Counted from the first letter of the stretch, positions 47,447 through 57,954 are shown. The stretch: 64,000 bases of DNA from Pseudomonas antarctica (GCF_001647715.1 NZ_CP015600.1:4092001-4156000); one strand, 5' to 3'. Program-made: numbers and translations. Notes: generated by a model from the sequence alone, not told the origin.

Positions 47447-48133
47447 ATGTTTTTACTCAGAATGGTGCTGATTGCCTGCGGGCTGCTGGTACTCGCGCCG
47501 CCGCCTGCCAGCGCGGCACTGAAGATCGAAGGCACGCGCTTGATCTATTTCGGCCAGGACAAGGCTGCCAGCATCAACGTGGTCAACCAGGCGTCGCGCG
47601 AGGTGGTGGTGCAAACCTGGATCACCGGCGATGACGACTCAACCGGCGGCGCGGTGCCGTTTGCCGCCACCGAGCCGCTGGTGCAACTGGGCGCAGGGGA
47701 GCATCACCCACTGCGCATCCTGTATGCCGGCGAAGGCTTGCCCACCGATCGCGAATCGCTGTTCTGGCTCAACATCATGGAGATTCCGCTCAAGCCGGAA
47801 GACCCCAACAGCGTGCAGTTCGCAATTCGCCAACGGCTCAAGCTGTTCTATCGGCCGCCCACGCTCAAGGGCGGCTCGGCCGAGGCGGTGCAGCAGTTGG
47901 TCTGGAGCAGCAAGGACGGGCACACCATAACGGTCCGCAACCCCAGCGCGTTTCACCTGTCGCTGGTGAACGTACAGACCGACAGCGTGACGCTCAGTGA
48001 CTACCTGCTGCTCAAGCCTCAAGAGAGCAAAACCCTGACCGCACCGAGCGCCTTGCCCAAGGGCACCACCCTCCATTTCACCGAAATCACCGATATCGGC
48101 TTGCAGGCCCGCCATAGCGCGGCGCTCAAGTGA
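47447..48133 (+). CDS. Periplasmic fimbrial chaperone (PapD-like), first copy
   Basis: 228 residues from ATG 47447, after which a signal peptide of about 24 residues ends ASA. Immunoglobulin-like pilus chaperone: GTRLIYFGQDKAASINVVNQ (first strands), RESLFWLNIMEIP (the conserved donor-strand region with RExLFWxNVxxIP) and IRQRLKLFYRPP. It probably carries the adhesin encoded 23 nt downstream to the usher. Separated by about 8 kb from the main pilin-chaperone-usher operon. Confidence 0.88.
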   Translation: MFLLRMVLIACGLLVLAPPPASAALKIEGTRLIYFGQDKAASINVVNQASREVVVQTWITGDDDSTGGAVPFAATEPLVQLGAGEHHPLRILYAGEGLPTDRESLFWLNIMEIPLKPEDPNSVQFAIRQRLKLFYRPPTLKGGSAEAVQQLVWSSKDGHTITVRNPSAFHLSLVNVQTDSVTLSDYLLLKPQESKTLTAPSALPKGTTLHFTEITDIGLQARHSAALK

Positions 48134-48156
48134 TAGATCGCGGGGTATTTACACCT

Positions 48157-49137
48157 ATGTCACTCACCAAACGCTGCTTACCAATACTGCTGTGGGTCTG
48201 CGCGGCCCTGCCCGCCACCAGCCATGCGCTGGCTTGCCGTGAGGACGGCACCGGCTCGATCATCACCCAGGAAGCGCTGGGCACCGCACTGGCCGTCGCC
48301 GCCGATGCCCCCAACGGCAGTATTATCTGGGAGTCGGGCCCACGCTCGACCAATGTGATCTGCAAGGACGACTACAGCGTCGGCCGCGAAGAGGTGTATT
48401 TCTATGTCAACCCGGCCGGTGTGAGTATCGGCACGGGCATTCGTGTTGGCATTCGCTATAACAATCAGCCGATTACCCAAAGCACTGGCAAGGTCGGCAC
48501 CGGGTTCTTTTCCGACCGGGGCTGCACCTCCAACTGCGTCGGTTGGGACAAGGCGCGCTTTACCCTCAACTTCAGTGTCTTCATCGAGAAGTACGACCCC
48601 ACGCCACCGAGTGGCCAAGCCAGTACATTGACCTCCTACCGCGTATTCCAACTGGACGGCGTGCGCGGGCTCAACTCAAGGCCCAACAGCAACTTCAACT
48701 ACGTGGTCACCGGCATGAACGGCATCCGCTTCGTGCCTTGCACCCCCGAACTGACCATCACCCCCAACGTGGTCAAATTCCCCACACCGTCGCGCAAGGC
48801 GTCGATCGGTGAAGTCGCCAGCAGCGCGAACTTCAGTTTGAACCTGCGCAAGGGCTGCGACACGCCCTACACCGTCAGCGCACGCTTCGCCAGCACATCG
48901 GGGGGCGGCAGCGTGATCAACGGTTTGCTGGTGCCGGATAACAACAATTCGGTGGGCATCTCGTTGTCCCGCGCCGAGAGCGAGCAGCCATTGCCGTTCA
49001 ACGATTGGTTCACCCTGCAGCAACTGATGGGGCTGGGCCAGAGCCACGATGAATTCCGCGCCGACCTGAAATGGCGCACCCTGCCAAAACCCGGCGCGTT
49101 CGACGCCGCCGTGGTGGTGGATATGTATTACAAGTAG
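48157..49137 (+). CDS. Fimbrial tip adhesin / minor fimbrial subunit
   Basis: 326 residues with a cleavable signal (ends SHALA before CRE). The N-terminal part (about 27-190), with Cys pairs and no known ligand motif, would be the lectin/receptor domain; the C-terminal part (about 200-326, ITPNVVKFPTPS... AAVVVDMYYK) resembles a pilin domain that ends with the penultimate Tyr used in chaperone binding. Encoded directly after its chaperone, as in CupB/CupD-type loci. Receptor unknown. Confidence 0.75.
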   Translation: MSLTKRCLPILLWVCAALPATSHALACREDGTGSIITQEALGTALAVAADAPNGSIIWESGPRSTNVICKDDYSVGREEVYFYVNPAGVSIGTGIRVGIRYNNQPITQSTGKVGTGFFSDRGCTSNCVGWDKARFTLNFSVFIEKYDPTPPSGQASTLTSYRVFQLDGVRGLNSRPNSNFNYVVTGMNGIRFVPCTPELTITPNVVKFPTPSRKASIGEVASSANFSLNLRKGCDTPYTVSARFASTSGGGSVINGLLVPDNNNSVGISLSRAESEQPLPFNDWFTLQQLMGLGQSHDEFRADLKWRTLPKPGAFDAAVVVDMYYK

Positions 49138-49145
49138 ATGATTTT

Positions 49146-49159
49146 TAAGGATCGTCTTA
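49146..49159 (+). promoter_or_regulatory. RcsB-box-like site upstream of the hybrid kinase gene
   Basis: TAAGGATCGTCTTA, a near-perfect palindrome 35 nt upstream of the kinase ATG and only 8 nt after the adhesin stop. It differs in one base from the site at 57202-57215. Confidence 0.6.
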
Positions 49160-49194
49160 TGCCACGCGCAACGGCCCGCGCTTAAAGTCTGCCG

Positions 49195-51993
49195 ATGCGA
49201 TTGAAAAGTTATCTGCTCCAGATCAACCCCGTCCTCTCCCGACCCGAAGCAGCCAGAAGGCTGCTTCGTATTTTTGCGACCGTGTTGCTCGTCGGCATCC
49301 TGAGCGGGGTCTATACCTTTCTGCTGTCCACCTTCAACAACGACATTTCCCAGCGCCGCGGCTACATGAGCAGCGCCATCGCCGAAGCCCATACCTTTTT
49401 CACCAACCGCCAGGCCTTGCTTGAAAGCCTGAGCCTGTCGGCGGTGCGCAAGCAGTCCAGGCTTTACCCTTCCTCGCAGGAAGAACAACACCTGGAGCTG
49501 GGCAATACGCCCGGCAACCAGTGGAGTATCTGGCTGACCGCGCGCATGCGCGACTACCTCAAAGCCAAGCAACTCAACCTGCTCTATGTGAGCCCCGACC
49601 CCATCCCGCAGGTGACGCGGCTGTACGACGCGACCGCACAGGTATTGCCGATTTCCAAGTGCATGCTCAACCGCCTCAAGGCCCTGCAACACAGCGACCC
49701 GGCCACGCTCAACGAGCTGTGGCTGAGCGACAACACCGAACACCACTCGCACCTGTACATCTTCATCCGCCTGGACGACCGCGATGCCAATTCCGGCTGG
49801 CTCGGCCTTGAGATGGAGAGCCGCGAGGTGTCCTCGACCCTCAGCGACCAGAGCGCCGGGGAGTTCATGATGCTCAACTCCCAAGGCATGCTGGTCTTTA
49901 CCAACAGCCCTGATACCCCACTGAGCCGGCAACACCTCAAGCCCGACGAAGAGAGCTTCTTCGGTTTCGTCGGCAGCGGGCTCTTGCCCGACCACCTGGT
50001 AATTCGCAAGCACTTGAAGTCTTCGGAGTGGCAACTGATGTACTCCATCGACCTGCGCGCGGTGGTCACCGGCTTATGGAAACAGCTGCTCGGTTCGCTG
50101 TTGTTCTGTCTGTTCAGCCTGATGCTGATCGGGTTGGTGATGCGCCGTGTCGACCAGCGTTTTATCATTCCCTCGATCCATCGCATCCAGGCGCTGATCG
50201 AAAGCGAGGCATTCGGCCGTGATGTGATCCAGACCGCGCCCGTCGCCCTCTGCGTACTGCGCCGCACCGACGGCCAGGTGGTGCTGGAAAACACCCTGGC
50301 CCAGCAGTGGCTGGGCAACGGCCCGGAGCGCGAAGCATTGCGCGCCGGCTGGATCGAACAAGCCTTTGCCAACGGCCCGTCCGAACGCAGTGACTACTTT
50401 GAAACCATCGACGGCCGCCACCTGTACCTGAGCAGTGCGCCGACCCGCTATAAAGGCGAGGACGTGCTGTTTTGCGCGTTCAGCGATATCAGCGCGCGCA
50501 AGCAAGTTGAGGCGGCGCTTGAAGAAGCGCGGCATTCGGCAGATGCCGCCAACGCCGCAAAGACGTTATTCCTGGCGACCATGAGCCATGAAATCCGCAC
50601 GCCGCTGTATGGCGTACTGGGCACCTTGGAACTGCTGGCGCGCACCCAACTCGACAGCCAACAGAAAGACTACCTGCATGCCATCGAAGGCTCGTCCTCG
50701 ACCTTGCTGCAATTGATCTGCGATGTGCTGGATGTGTCGAAGATCGAGGCCGGGCAACTGGCACTGGAGTTGAGCGAATTTTCACCGCTGGACCTGGTGC
50801 ACGAAATCATCCAGGGCTATGCCGCAGCCGCCCAAGGCAAGGGCCTGCAACTGTATGCCTGCTTCGACCCGAAGTTGCCGGAACGGCTGATCGGCGACGT
50901 GACGCGCATCCGCCAGATTCTCAACAACCTGCTCAACAATGCAGTGAAATTCACCGACTACGGGCGCGTGGTGCTGCGGGTCAAAGTGCTTGGCCGCGAC
51001 GGCGAACGCTCCAGCCTGCTGTGGCAAGTCTCGGACACCGGCAAAGGCATCGCCCAGGAAGACCAGGCGATGATTTTCGAGCCGTTTTACCAGAGTGAAG
51101 GCAACACCAACGTGGTCGCCGGCACCGGCCTGGGCCTGCCGATCTGCCAGCGCCTTACGGAATTGATGAACGGCAATATCCGTATGGTCAGCGAACTCGG
51201 CCTGGGCAGCAGTTTCAGCCTGATCCTGCCGCTGGAAGAAGCGCCCACCACGCCGATGACCCCGTTGCTGGCCGAGACCATTTACGTGGCCTCGCCGATC
51301 CCGGAGTTGGCGAATTCCGTCAGCGGCTGGTTGCGCCGCTGGGGCGCGCGGGCCCAGACCGGCCTGCCGACGCTGCCGGACAACCATCTGCTGCTGCAAG
51401 TGCATCCCGGCAGTGTCGACCCGTTGCTGGTGCCCGAGTGGCCGGGGCCGGTGATTCACGTGAGCAGCAACACCTGTACCGCCGTGGAAGCCGAAGCCGG
51501 CGCCTGGCACGTCAACCTCAACCATCTGGGTGCGATTCATCAGGCGGTGAGCCAGGCGCAGGGGTTGTGGGTGGCCCGTGCCGATGAACAAACGCGCCAG
51601 CGCGACCTGAATAAACTCAACCTGCACCTGCTGGTGGCTGAAGACAACATCATCAACCAGTTGATATTGCGTGACCAACTCGAAGAACTCGGCTGCACCG
51701 TGGAGCTGGCGGCCGATGGTCAGGAAGCGTTGCAGCTGTACACCGCCGGCAACTTCGACGTGGTGTTGACAGATGTGAACATGCCCCACATCAACGGCTA
51801 TGAACTGGCGCGCGAACTGCGCCGCCTGGGCTCACCGTTGCCGATTATCGGGGCCACCGCCAACGCCATGCGCGGCGAGGCCGACCTGTGCCTGGCCGCC
51901 GGCATGAACCACTGCCTGGTCAAACCCTTTGCGTTGCGGGCTCTATTCAACTCCCTGGCGCCTTATGCACGGAACACTCATGAAGCCTCTTAG
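49195..51993 (+). CDS. Hybrid sensor histidine kinase (PvrS/RocS-like)
   Basis: 932 residues. Membrane segments around 26-45 and 298-316 enclose a periplasmic sensor of about 250 residues; then a PAS-like region (340-440), a phospho-accepting His465 in [11 protein letters not shown], an ATPase domain (N-box [15 protein letters not shown]-boxes DTGKGI and GTGLGLP) and a C-terminal receiver with Asp860 (LTDVNMP). It has no HPt domain, so it may pass phosphate to the HPt of the second kinase or act on the EAL regulator encoded 14 nt inside its end. Part of the four-gene regulator module within the fimbrial locus. The input signal is unknown. Confidence 0.88.
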   Translation: MRLKSYLLQINPVLSRPEAARRLLRIFATVLLVGILSGVYTFLLSTFNNDISQRRGYMSSAIAEAHTFFTNRQALLESLSLSAVRKQSRLYPSSQEEQHLELGNTPGNQWSIWLTARMRDYLKAKQLNLLYVSPDPIPQVTRLYDATAQVLPISKCMLNRLKALQHSDPATLNELWLSDNTEHHSHLYIFIRLDDRDANSGWLGLEMESREVSSTLSDQSAGEFMMLNSQGMLVFTNSPDTPLSRQHLKPDEESFFGFVGSGLLPDHLVIRKHLKSSEWQLMYSIDLRAVVTGLWKQLLGSLLFCLFSLMLIGLVMRRVDQRFIIPSIHRIQALIESEAFGRDVIQTAPVALCVLRRTDGQVVLENTLAQQWLGNGPEREALRAGWIEQAFANGPSERSDYFETIDGRHLYLSSAPTRYKGEDVLFCAFSDISARKQVEAALEEARHSADAANAAKTLFLATMSHEIRTPLYGVLGTLELLARTQLDSQQKDYLHAIEGSSSTLLQLICDVLDVSKIEAGQLALELSEFSPLDLVHEIIQGYAAAAQGKGLQLYACFDPKLPERLIGDVTRIRQILNNLLNNAVKFTDYGRVVLRVKVLGRDGERSSLLWQVSDTGKGIAQEDQAMIFEPFYQSEGNTNVVAGTGLGLPICQRLTELMNGNIRMVSELGLGSSFSLILPLEEAPTTPMTPLLAETIYVASPIPELANSVSGWLRRWGARAQTGLPTLPDNHLLLQVHPGSVDPLLVPEWPGPVIHVSSNTCTAVEAEAGAWHVNLNHLGAIHQAVSQAQGLWVARADEQTRQRDLNKLNLHLLVAEDNIINQLILRDQLEELGCTVELAADGQEALQLYTAGNFDVVLTDVNMPHINGYELARELRRLGSPLPIIGATANAMRGEADLCLAAGMNHCLVKPFALRALFNSLAPYARNTHEAS

Positions 51994-53173
51994 TATTTTG
52001 ATTGTTGAGGACCATCCCCTGCAGCACATCTATCTGCAGCACTTGCTCAGTGAGTTGGGGGATTTCATGCTCGAAACCGCCGAAGACGGCAAAGAAGCGC
52101 TGGAGCGACTGCGCCAGCGCGATTTCGACCTGGTTCTGACCGACCTGCTGATGCCCGGCATGGACGGCGTGCAGTTTATTCAGTGCCTGGCCAGCCTGCG
52201 CTGCAAACCGGCGCTGGCGATCATGAGTGCGGCGTCGCGGCGCATGTTGATGGCGGCAAGCCTGGTGGCGAAAAACCTCGACGTAGAAGTAATCGGGCTG
52301 ATCTCCAAACCGGTCGCTGCCGATGCCTTGCGCAGCCTGGTGGAACAGCTCAGGAACAAGGTGCGCAAGCCCTCCCCCGAATTGCCCGAACACATGGACA
52401 TCGACCGTCACACGCTGGTGCAGGCCATGAGCAGCGGCCAGTTCCAGGCCTGGTTCCAACCGAAAAAATCCTTGGCCAACGGCCGAATCGTCGCCGCCGA
52501 AGCCCTGGTGCGCTGGATGCATCCGGAGCAAGGCGTGATGCTGCCTGCTGCGTTCCTGCCGGCGATCAAGGCATTTGAACTGGAGGAACGCCTGTTGTGG
52601 CTAGTGCTCAAACAGGCCATCCACGCCCAAGAGCATTGGCGCCAGCGCGGCTATGAAATCCCGGTATCCATCAACCTGCCCACCCACCTGCTCAACAGTC
52701 ACGACCTGGCTGACCGTTTACTGGAGTTCGTGCTGCACCACGATGGCATCCCGGGAATGATCTGTTTCGAATTGATGGAGTGCTCGGTGCCGCAGGACAT
52801 CAGTAATTTCTATGCCGGTGCATGCCGCCTGCGCATCAAGGGCTTCGGCCTGTCCCAGGATGATTTCGGCAAGGGCTACAGCTCGTACCTGAACCTGGTG
52901 TCCACGCCGTTTACCGAGCTCAAGATCGACCAGGCGCTGGTCCAGGGCAGTCACGACAACGAAGGCATCGCCCAGGCATTGGCGAGCATCATCGCGCTGG
53001 GCCGCAAACTCGGCCTGACCGTGGTCGCCGAAGGCGTGGAGACACCCCAGCAATTAGCCCTGCTGCGCAAAATCGACTGCAACCAGGTACAGGGTTTCCT
53101 GATTTCCCATGCGGTCTCTTCGGACCAATTTCAGCAATTACTGAACAATGATGGCCCCGCGACATCTCACTAG
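51980..53173 (+). CDS. EAL-domain response regulator (c-di-GMP phosphodiesterase, PvrR/RocR-like)
   Basis: 397 residues from ATG 51980, overlapping the kinase end by 14 nt. Receiver domain with Asp55 ([10 protein letters not shown]), then an EAL domain. The catalytic set appears complete: Glu174 in EALVRW, Asn in INLP, Glu in [13 protein letters not shown], Lys in LKID, Glu in AEGVET and Gln in QGFLIS. DDFGTG is changed to DDFGKG, which need not abolish activity. It would lower c-di-GMP in response to kinase signalling, opposing fimbriation and biofilm formation, as PvrR and RocR do. Confidence 0.88.
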   Translation: MKPLSILIVEDHPLQHIYLQHLLSELGDFMLETAEDGKEALERLRQRDFDLVLTDLLMPGMDGVQFIQCLASLRCKPALAIMSAASRRMLMAASLVAKNLDVEVIGLISKPVAADALRSLVEQLRNKVRKPSPELPEHMDIDRHTLVQAMSSGQFQAWFQPKKSLANGRIVAAEALVRWMHPEQGVMLPAAFLPAIKAFELEERLLWLVLKQAIHAQEHWRQRGYEIPVSINLPTHLLNSHDLADRLLEFVLHHDGIPGMICFELMECSVPQDISNFYAGACRLRIKGFGLSQDDFGKGYSSYLNLVSTPFTELKIDQALVQGSHDNEGIAQALASIIALGRKLGLTVVAEGVETPQQLALLRKIDCNQVQGFLISHAVSSDQFQQLLNNDGPATSH

Positions 53174-53256
53174 CTGGTGGCCACGGATTATCTGTTCCAT
53201 AGTAAGGAGTAAGCTCCATCCAGTGCCGATTTATCCTGCGCCTGCGGAAACCCCTG

Positions 53257-56200
53257 ATGAAGCACAACAACGCGATCCTCGAAGCCTTTACCCGCAGCTC
53301 ATTGCGCCTGAACAAAGGCTTGATGGTGCTGATTGGGATCGCGTTGCTGCTGGTCCTCACCAATTACTGGTCACTGCAACGGGGGATCGAAACGCGCTAC
53401 GGCGCTACGCGTTTTCACTTCGCGCGGCTGATGGAAAACCTGCAGGAGCAAGAGTCGTACCTCAGGAGCCTGACGCATCCGGGGATCCAGGCCGAACTGC
53501 TGCGTGCCACCAACGTTCAGGTCAGCCTGAAAAGCCGCATGGTCGACAACCGCCGTACGCTCTATGAAGGCCAGAAGTATTCGTTTTCAGTGCCGTTCAG
53601 CGTCAAGTTCGATGAGCAGCAAGTCAGCGCCGCCGCCAGGCCGCAGATCTTTGCCCTGGGCGCGCACCTGACCAGCTACTACAGCGCCTTCTGGTCCTCG
53701 TCACCGTACGAGGCGCCGCAGACCTTTTTGCTCAATCGGCAGACGAACTACACCATCACCATTCCGTCCGTGGGTTACCAGCGGCGGGAAAGTACCGAGG
53801 AAACCGGCAACCTGGTGGCGGTGGTCAACGCGGTGCAAAACACCCTGGAGCAAACGCCGCAACCGTTGGAGCAGGATCGCGTGTATTGGCAGGCAGGTCC
53901 TGAACCCGAACACTTGCTGGCGTACATCGGCCTGCCACTCGATGGCCAGAGCCAGGTGGTGATCGGTACCTTGCTCGACCTGGCCCTGGCCGACGATGTG
54001 CAGCGTGCCCTCGACCACTCGGCGTTTGATCGCTTCACGCTGATTGCCCCCGACGGCACGCGGTTGATCGGGCCAGAAACCGGAGCGCCACTCAGCGATG
54101 GTATGCACATCACCGCGAATGGCTTCGAATTCAAGATAACCCAAGCAGGTGACCAGCCCTGGAGCGCGGTCTATGGCCTGAACTACTCGCACTTCTTCCA
54201 CTCCGCGTTGTGGCCGCTGAGCACCCTGGCCCTGCTCTTTGCCAGCCTGATTGGCCTGGGCTGGGCCGGCAGCCGCTGGTATCGGCGCCAAGTCATCACC
54301 CCGGCGCGCCTGGCCCACGAACACATTGCCGAAAGCGTGGCGTTCAGCCGCGTGATCATCGACACCGCGCCCACCGGCTTATGCGTGGTGCGACGCAGCG
54401 ACGGCAAAGTGTTGATCGAAAACCAGCGTGCCCAACAATGGCCGGGCACCGCACGCCTGGTGGCAGCCATGGCCGGTGCCCACGACAGCGCCGAAAGTGG
54501 CGAGACGCACCTGGAAATCGAAGGCCGGCACCTGCAAATCGGCTTTGTGTCGACCCGCTATCAGGCCGAGAACGTACGCCTGTATGCGTTCAACGACATC
54601 ACCCGACATATCGAAGATGCCCAGGCGCTGGAAGAAGCGCGCCACGCCGCCGATGCGGCCAACAAGGCCAAGACACTGTTCCTGGCGACCATGAGCCATG
54701 AAATCCGCACCCCCCTGTATGGCGTGCTCGGCACCCTGGAATTGCTCGGCCTCACCGACTTGGACGTGCACCAGAAAACCTACCTGCACACCATCCAGCG
54801 TTCGTCCGGCACGCTGTTTCAACTGATCAGCGATGTGCTGGATGTGTCGAAAATCGAGTCCGGGCAAATGGCGATAGAAGCCGTGGATTTCTGCCCGCTG
54901 GACCTGCTCGAAGACACCCTTCACACCTACGCGGCCTCCGCCCAGCGCAAGGGTTTGCAACTGTACAGTTGCATCGACCCGCAGTTGCCGGACTGCGTCA
55001 TGGGCGACCCGATGCGCATCCGCCAGATCCTCAATAACCTGGTGAGCAACGCCATCAAGTTCACGGATGTCGGGCGCGTGGTGATCCGCGCCAGGGTCAT
55101 GGAGTTTGATGCCGACAACGTTGACCTGGAATGGCAAGTCACCGACTCCGGCGTCGGCATTCCCGAGGTGCAGCAAGCCAAGCTGTTCGATCTTTTCTAC
55201 CAGGCACCGGACACCGCGAGCGAAGGCGGCGCCGGGCTGGGCCTGCCGATTTGCCGGTGGCTGGCGCAAATGATGGACGGCGAAATCCGCGTGGTCAGCG
55301 AGCCAGGCCTGGGCAGCAGCTTTACCCTGAAAATGCGCCTGCCACGGTGTTGCGGCACGCTGACCAACCTGCCGCAGATCGACCCGAGCCCGACGCCGGT
55401 GTATGTGCAGGCACCGGTGCGCGAATTGGCGCAGTCGATGAGTGACTGGCTGAACCGCCTGGGCATTGCGGCCGCTCTGGCAGCGACCAGTCATGAAAAG
55501 GACAGCCGCCAGGCGGTGCTGGTGGACCTGTTGCCCAACGAGTCCGCCAAACCATGGGCCGGTCAACGTGTGCTCTGCCTGCCGGGCGCGCACAGCCCGC
55601 CGCTGCACACGGCGCAAGGCTGGGTGGTGGATCTGCACGACATACGCAGCATCGCCGCCACCGTATCACTGGCGCAGCACGGCAAGCATGAGCAACCTGC
55701 GGCAGCACGCCCCCAAAGCGCCGGGCAGTTGGGGCTGCGCATCCTGGTGGCCGAGGACAACCCGGTCAACCAGGCAATCATCAAGGAACAGCTGGAAGCG
55801 CTCGGTTGCTCGGTGAGCCTGGCCGCCAATGGCGAACAGGCGCTGCAACTGTGGCAACCGCAGGCCTTCGACCTGGTGCTGACCGACGTGAATATGCCGC
55901 TGATGAATGGCTATGAACTGGCCAGGACCTTGCGCGAGCATGACCCGCAATTGCCGATTATCGGCGTGACCGCCAATGCGATGCGCGAGGAAGGCGTGCG
56001 TTGCCTGGCAGTGGGTATGAACGCCTGGATCGTCAAACCCTTGAGCCTGCAAACCCTGCGCGGCCAGTTGGTCAAGCTGTGCAAGGTCAAGCCGCCGATC
56101 GAGCCCGTCGCGGCGGTATTCGACGACAGCGTGCAGCTGTCGGACAAGATGCGCCCGCTGTTCATCAGCAGCGTGCAGCATGACTTGCAGCGCATCGGCG

Positions 56201-56430
56201 TGGCGCTGGCGCAGCGTGATGCCCACGGCCTCGGCCAATTGCTGCATTCGACCGCGGGCGCCCTGGGCGCAGTGCAGGCGCTGAGCCTGGCCCAGGCCTG
56301 CATCGAATTGGAAAGCGCGCTTAACCGCGGCAGCCTCGACACTACGCTTGAGCTCAAGGTGAAGGCTGTGATGCAGCGTCTGTCGGCCGTTCTGGAGACT
56401 CTCCAGCCCGGGCACTCTTCACTTACTTGA
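53257..56430 (+). CDS. Hybrid sensor kinase with receiver and HPt domains (RcsC/RocS1-like)
   Basis: 1057 residues. Membrane segments about 20-40 and 316-338 flank a periplasmic domain of about 275 residues; PAS-like region 360-450; His481 in [11 protein letters not shown]; ATPase domain with GGAGLGLP; receiver with Asp877; C-terminal HPt with His997 in LLHSTAGALGAV. The kinase core is very similar to that of the first kinase (same [25 protein letters not shown] linker), so the two are duplicates with different sensors. The HPt should phosphorylate the RcsB-like regulator encoded 23 nt downstream. Confidence 0.9.
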   Translation: MKHNNAILEAFTRSSLRLNKGLMVLIGIALLLVLTNYWSLQRGIETRYGATRFHFARLMENLQEQESYLRSLTHPGIQAELLRATNVQVSLKSRMVDNRRTLYEGQKYSFSVPFSVKFDEQQVSAAARPQIFALGAHLTSYYSAFWSSSPYEAPQTFLLNRQTNYTITIPSVGYQRRESTEETGNLVAVVNAVQNTLEQTPQPLEQDRVYWQAGPEPEHLLAYIGLPLDGQSQVVIGTLLDLALADDVQRALDHSAFDRFTLIAPDGTRLIGPETGAPLSDGMHITANGFEFKITQAGDQPWSAVYGLNYSHFFHSALWPLSTLALLFASLIGLGWAGSRWYRRQVITPARLAHEHIAESVAFSRVIIDTAPTGLCVVRRSDGKVLIENQRAQQWPGTARLVAAMAGAHDSAESGETHLEIEGRHLQIGFVSTRYQAENVRLYAFNDITRHIEDAQALEEARHAADAANKAKTLFLATMSHEIRTPLYGVLGTLELLGLTDLDVHQKTYLHTIQRSSGTLFQLISDVLDVSKIESGQMAIEAVDFCPLDLLEDTLHTYAASAQRKGLQLYSCIDPQLPDCVMGDPMRIRQILNNLVSNAIKFTDVGRVVIRARVMEFDADNVDLEWQVTDSGVGIPEVQQAKLFDLFYQAPDTASEGGAGLGLPICRWLAQMMDGEIRVVSEPGLGSSFTLKMRLPRCCGTLTNLPQIDPSPTPVYVQAPVRELAQSMSDWLNRLGIAAALAATSHEKDSRQAVLVDLLPNESAKPWAGQRVLCLPGAHSPPLHTAQGWVVDLHDIRSIAATVSLAQHGKHEQPAAARPQSAGQLGLRILVAEDNPVNQAIIKEQLEALGCSVSLAANGEQALQLWQPQAFDLVLTDVNMPLMNGYELARTLREHDPQLPIIGVTANAMREEGVRCLAVGMNAWIVKPLSLQTLRGQLVKLCKVKPPIEPVAAVFDDSVQLSDKMRPLFISSVQHDLQRIGVALAQRDAHGLGQLLHSTAGALGAVQALSLAQACIELESALNRGSLDTTLELKVKAVMQRLSAVLETLQPGHSSLT

Positions 56431-56453
56431 ACTGGCACTACGGACGGCCCTTT

Positions 56454-57101
56454 ATGAAAAAATTCAACGTAGTAATCGCGGACGATCACCCGATCGTGTT
56501 GCTTGGCGTTCGCGAACTGGTGGAGCGCGACACGCGCTTTCAAGTCGTCGGCGAGGCCGTGTGTTCGGCCGGCCTGATCGAGCTGTTGCAGCGCCAGGGC
56601 GCCGACATTGTGATCACCGATTACAACATGCCGGGCGACTCGCCATACGGCGATGGCCTGAAGCTGGTGGAATACCTCAAACGGCATTTCCCGCAGGTAC
56701 AGATCCTGATCCTGACGATGATTTCCAACCACCTGATCCTCACTCGCCTGCAGGAGCTGGGTGTGGTCGGCATCATCCAGAAAAGCCAGTTGCACACCGA
56801 GATTCAATTGGCGCTCAAGGCGATTGCGCAGCAGAGCGCCTATCGCAGCCTGGAACCGCCCAAGACCTCAGTGATCGAGACCCTGACGGCCATCGACGAG
56901 CGCTTCACCAGCTTGTCGCCCAAAGAGTTCGAGATCCTGCGCTTATTTATTTCCGGCATGAGCGTGAGTGATATTGCGCGCAGTCAGAACCGAAGTTCCA
57001 AGACCATCAGTGCGCAAAAAATATCGGCCATGCGCAAACTTGAAGTGAGCAGCGACCAGGACCTTCTTGCCTATTGCCTGGCGCGTAACATTTTCAACTA
57101 A
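56454..57101 (+). CDS. RcsB/RocA1-like response regulator
   Basis: 215 residues from ATG 56454. Receiver VVIADDHPIVLLGVRELVE with phospho-acceptor Asp56 (same number as in E. coli RcsB) and LTM... KS (Lys about 107); C-terminal LuxR-type helix-turn-helix LSPKEFEILRLFISGMSVSDIA... RSSKTISAQKISAMRKLEV. The helix region is nearly that of RcsB, so its DNA target is probably RcsB-box-like; four such boxes lie at 47319, 47362, 49146 and 57202. Expected output: activation of the fimbrial genes. Confidence 0.9.
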   Translation: MKKFNVVIADDHPIVLLGVRELVERDTRFQVVGEAVCSAGLIELLQRQGADIVITDYNMPGDSPYGDGLKLVEYLKRHFPQVQILILTMISNHLILTRLQELGVVGIIQKSQLHTEIQLALKAIAQQSAYRSLEPPKTSVIETLTAIDERFTSLSPKEFEILRLFISGMSVSDIARSQNRSSKTISAQKISAMRKLEVSSDQDLLAYCLARNIFN

Positions 57102-57201
57102 CCACTCACTTGCAAGCCATTCCTGGACAATGGCTTCGCCCTTTATTTGCTGGCCTCCCGCCCCTTCAAAAGCGCAACTAACCTACCCGCCTCCGCGCTT
57201 A

Positions 57202-57215
57202 TAAGAATCGTCTTA
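57202..57215 (+). promoter_or_regulatory. RcsB-box-like site upstream of the pilin gene
   Basis: TAAGAATCGTCTTA, a palindrome with arms TAAGA/TCTTA around ATCG, about 80 nt upstream of the major pilin start. It is the copy closest to the enteric RcsB box in this window. Confidence 0.65.
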
Positions 57216-57296
57216 TTCGCTCCCGCCGCCTCGCCGCTTACTCTTTCCTCGCAGTTCAACAACCGCATTTTCCAACTAACACTAACGGACATCATC

Positions 57297-57899
57297 ATGA
57301 AGAAGTTTTCCCTGGCTGTTATCGCCTCGGCCATTATCGCCGCTTCCGGCAGTGCCTTTGCCGATGATCCTGCACCGACGCCAACCCTGGGCGGCAGCGG
57401 TAAAATCACCTTCACCGGCGTGATCAACAACGACGCGTGCTCGGTCGACGGCGCCAACTCCGACCGCACCATTTCGGTGGACATGGGCAACGTGTCGATC
57501 AAAGACATGGGCACCGCGGAAAACCCAACTGCCGGTCGCGTCACTGCCAAAGACTTCAACCTGAACGTCAACTGCAACCAGGGCACCAAAGTCGCGATGA
57601 TCTTTGACGCCAACAACGGCGGTTCGGGCCTGGTCACCGGCAAAAAAGTTCTGGCCCTGAACCCAGGTTCGGCTACCGCGCAAAACGTGGGTATCGCCCT
57701 GCTCGACAGCAATGGCGGCCTGATCGACCTCAGCTCGCCAAGCACCGCGCGCATTGAAAGCACCATGCACGGCGCCGGCACCGCAGGCGGCGACGCCACC
57801 CTGAGCTTCGCAGCCGCCTACGTCACTACCGCTGCAGCCAATGCATCCACCGCCGGTCGCGGTGACGCGACCCTGCCGTTCATCCTGCAATACGAATAA
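57297..57899 (+). CDS. Major fimbrial subunit (type 1-like pilin)
   Basis: 200 residues from ATG 57297 (AAG AAG follows; open frame to 57147 is leader). Signal peptide MKKFSLAVIAS... SAFA, disulphide pair Cys48 (NNDACSVDG) and Cys93 (LNVNCNQG), and a C-terminus ending in ATLPFILQYE with the penultimate Tyr needed for chaperone contact. Preceded by the RcsB-box-like site and followed by a hairpin that probably keeps pilin mRNA in excess over chaperone and usher. Confidence 0.92.
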   Translation: MKKFSLAVIASAIIAASGSAFADDPAPTPTLGGSGKITFTGVINNDACSVDGANSDRTISVDMGNVSIKDMGTAENPTAGRVTAKDFNLNVNCNQGTKVAMIFDANNGGSGLVTGKKVLALNPGSATAQNVGIALLDSNGGLIDLSSPSTARIESTMHGAGTAGGDATLSFAAAYVTTAAANASTAGRGDATLPFILQYE

Positions 57900-57923
57900 C
57901 TCGGCGCCCCGAGCACCGAACGT

Positions 57924-57954
57924 GCGAGGCCATACGGCCTCGCCATTCTTCTTT
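57924..57954 (+). terminator. Hairpin after the pilin gene (partial terminator)
   Basis: GCGAGGCC (57924-57931), loop ATAC, GGCCTCGC (57936-57943): a perfect 8-bp GC-rich stem followed by a pyrimidine-rich CATTCTTCTTT stretch. As the downstream chaperone and usher belong to the same unit, partial read-through is expected. Confidence 0.7.

Noticed and set aside
48676..50034. 452-codon minus-strand frame across adhesin and kinase genes
   Set aside because: Crosses two well-supported genes on the other strand and has no recognisable domain.
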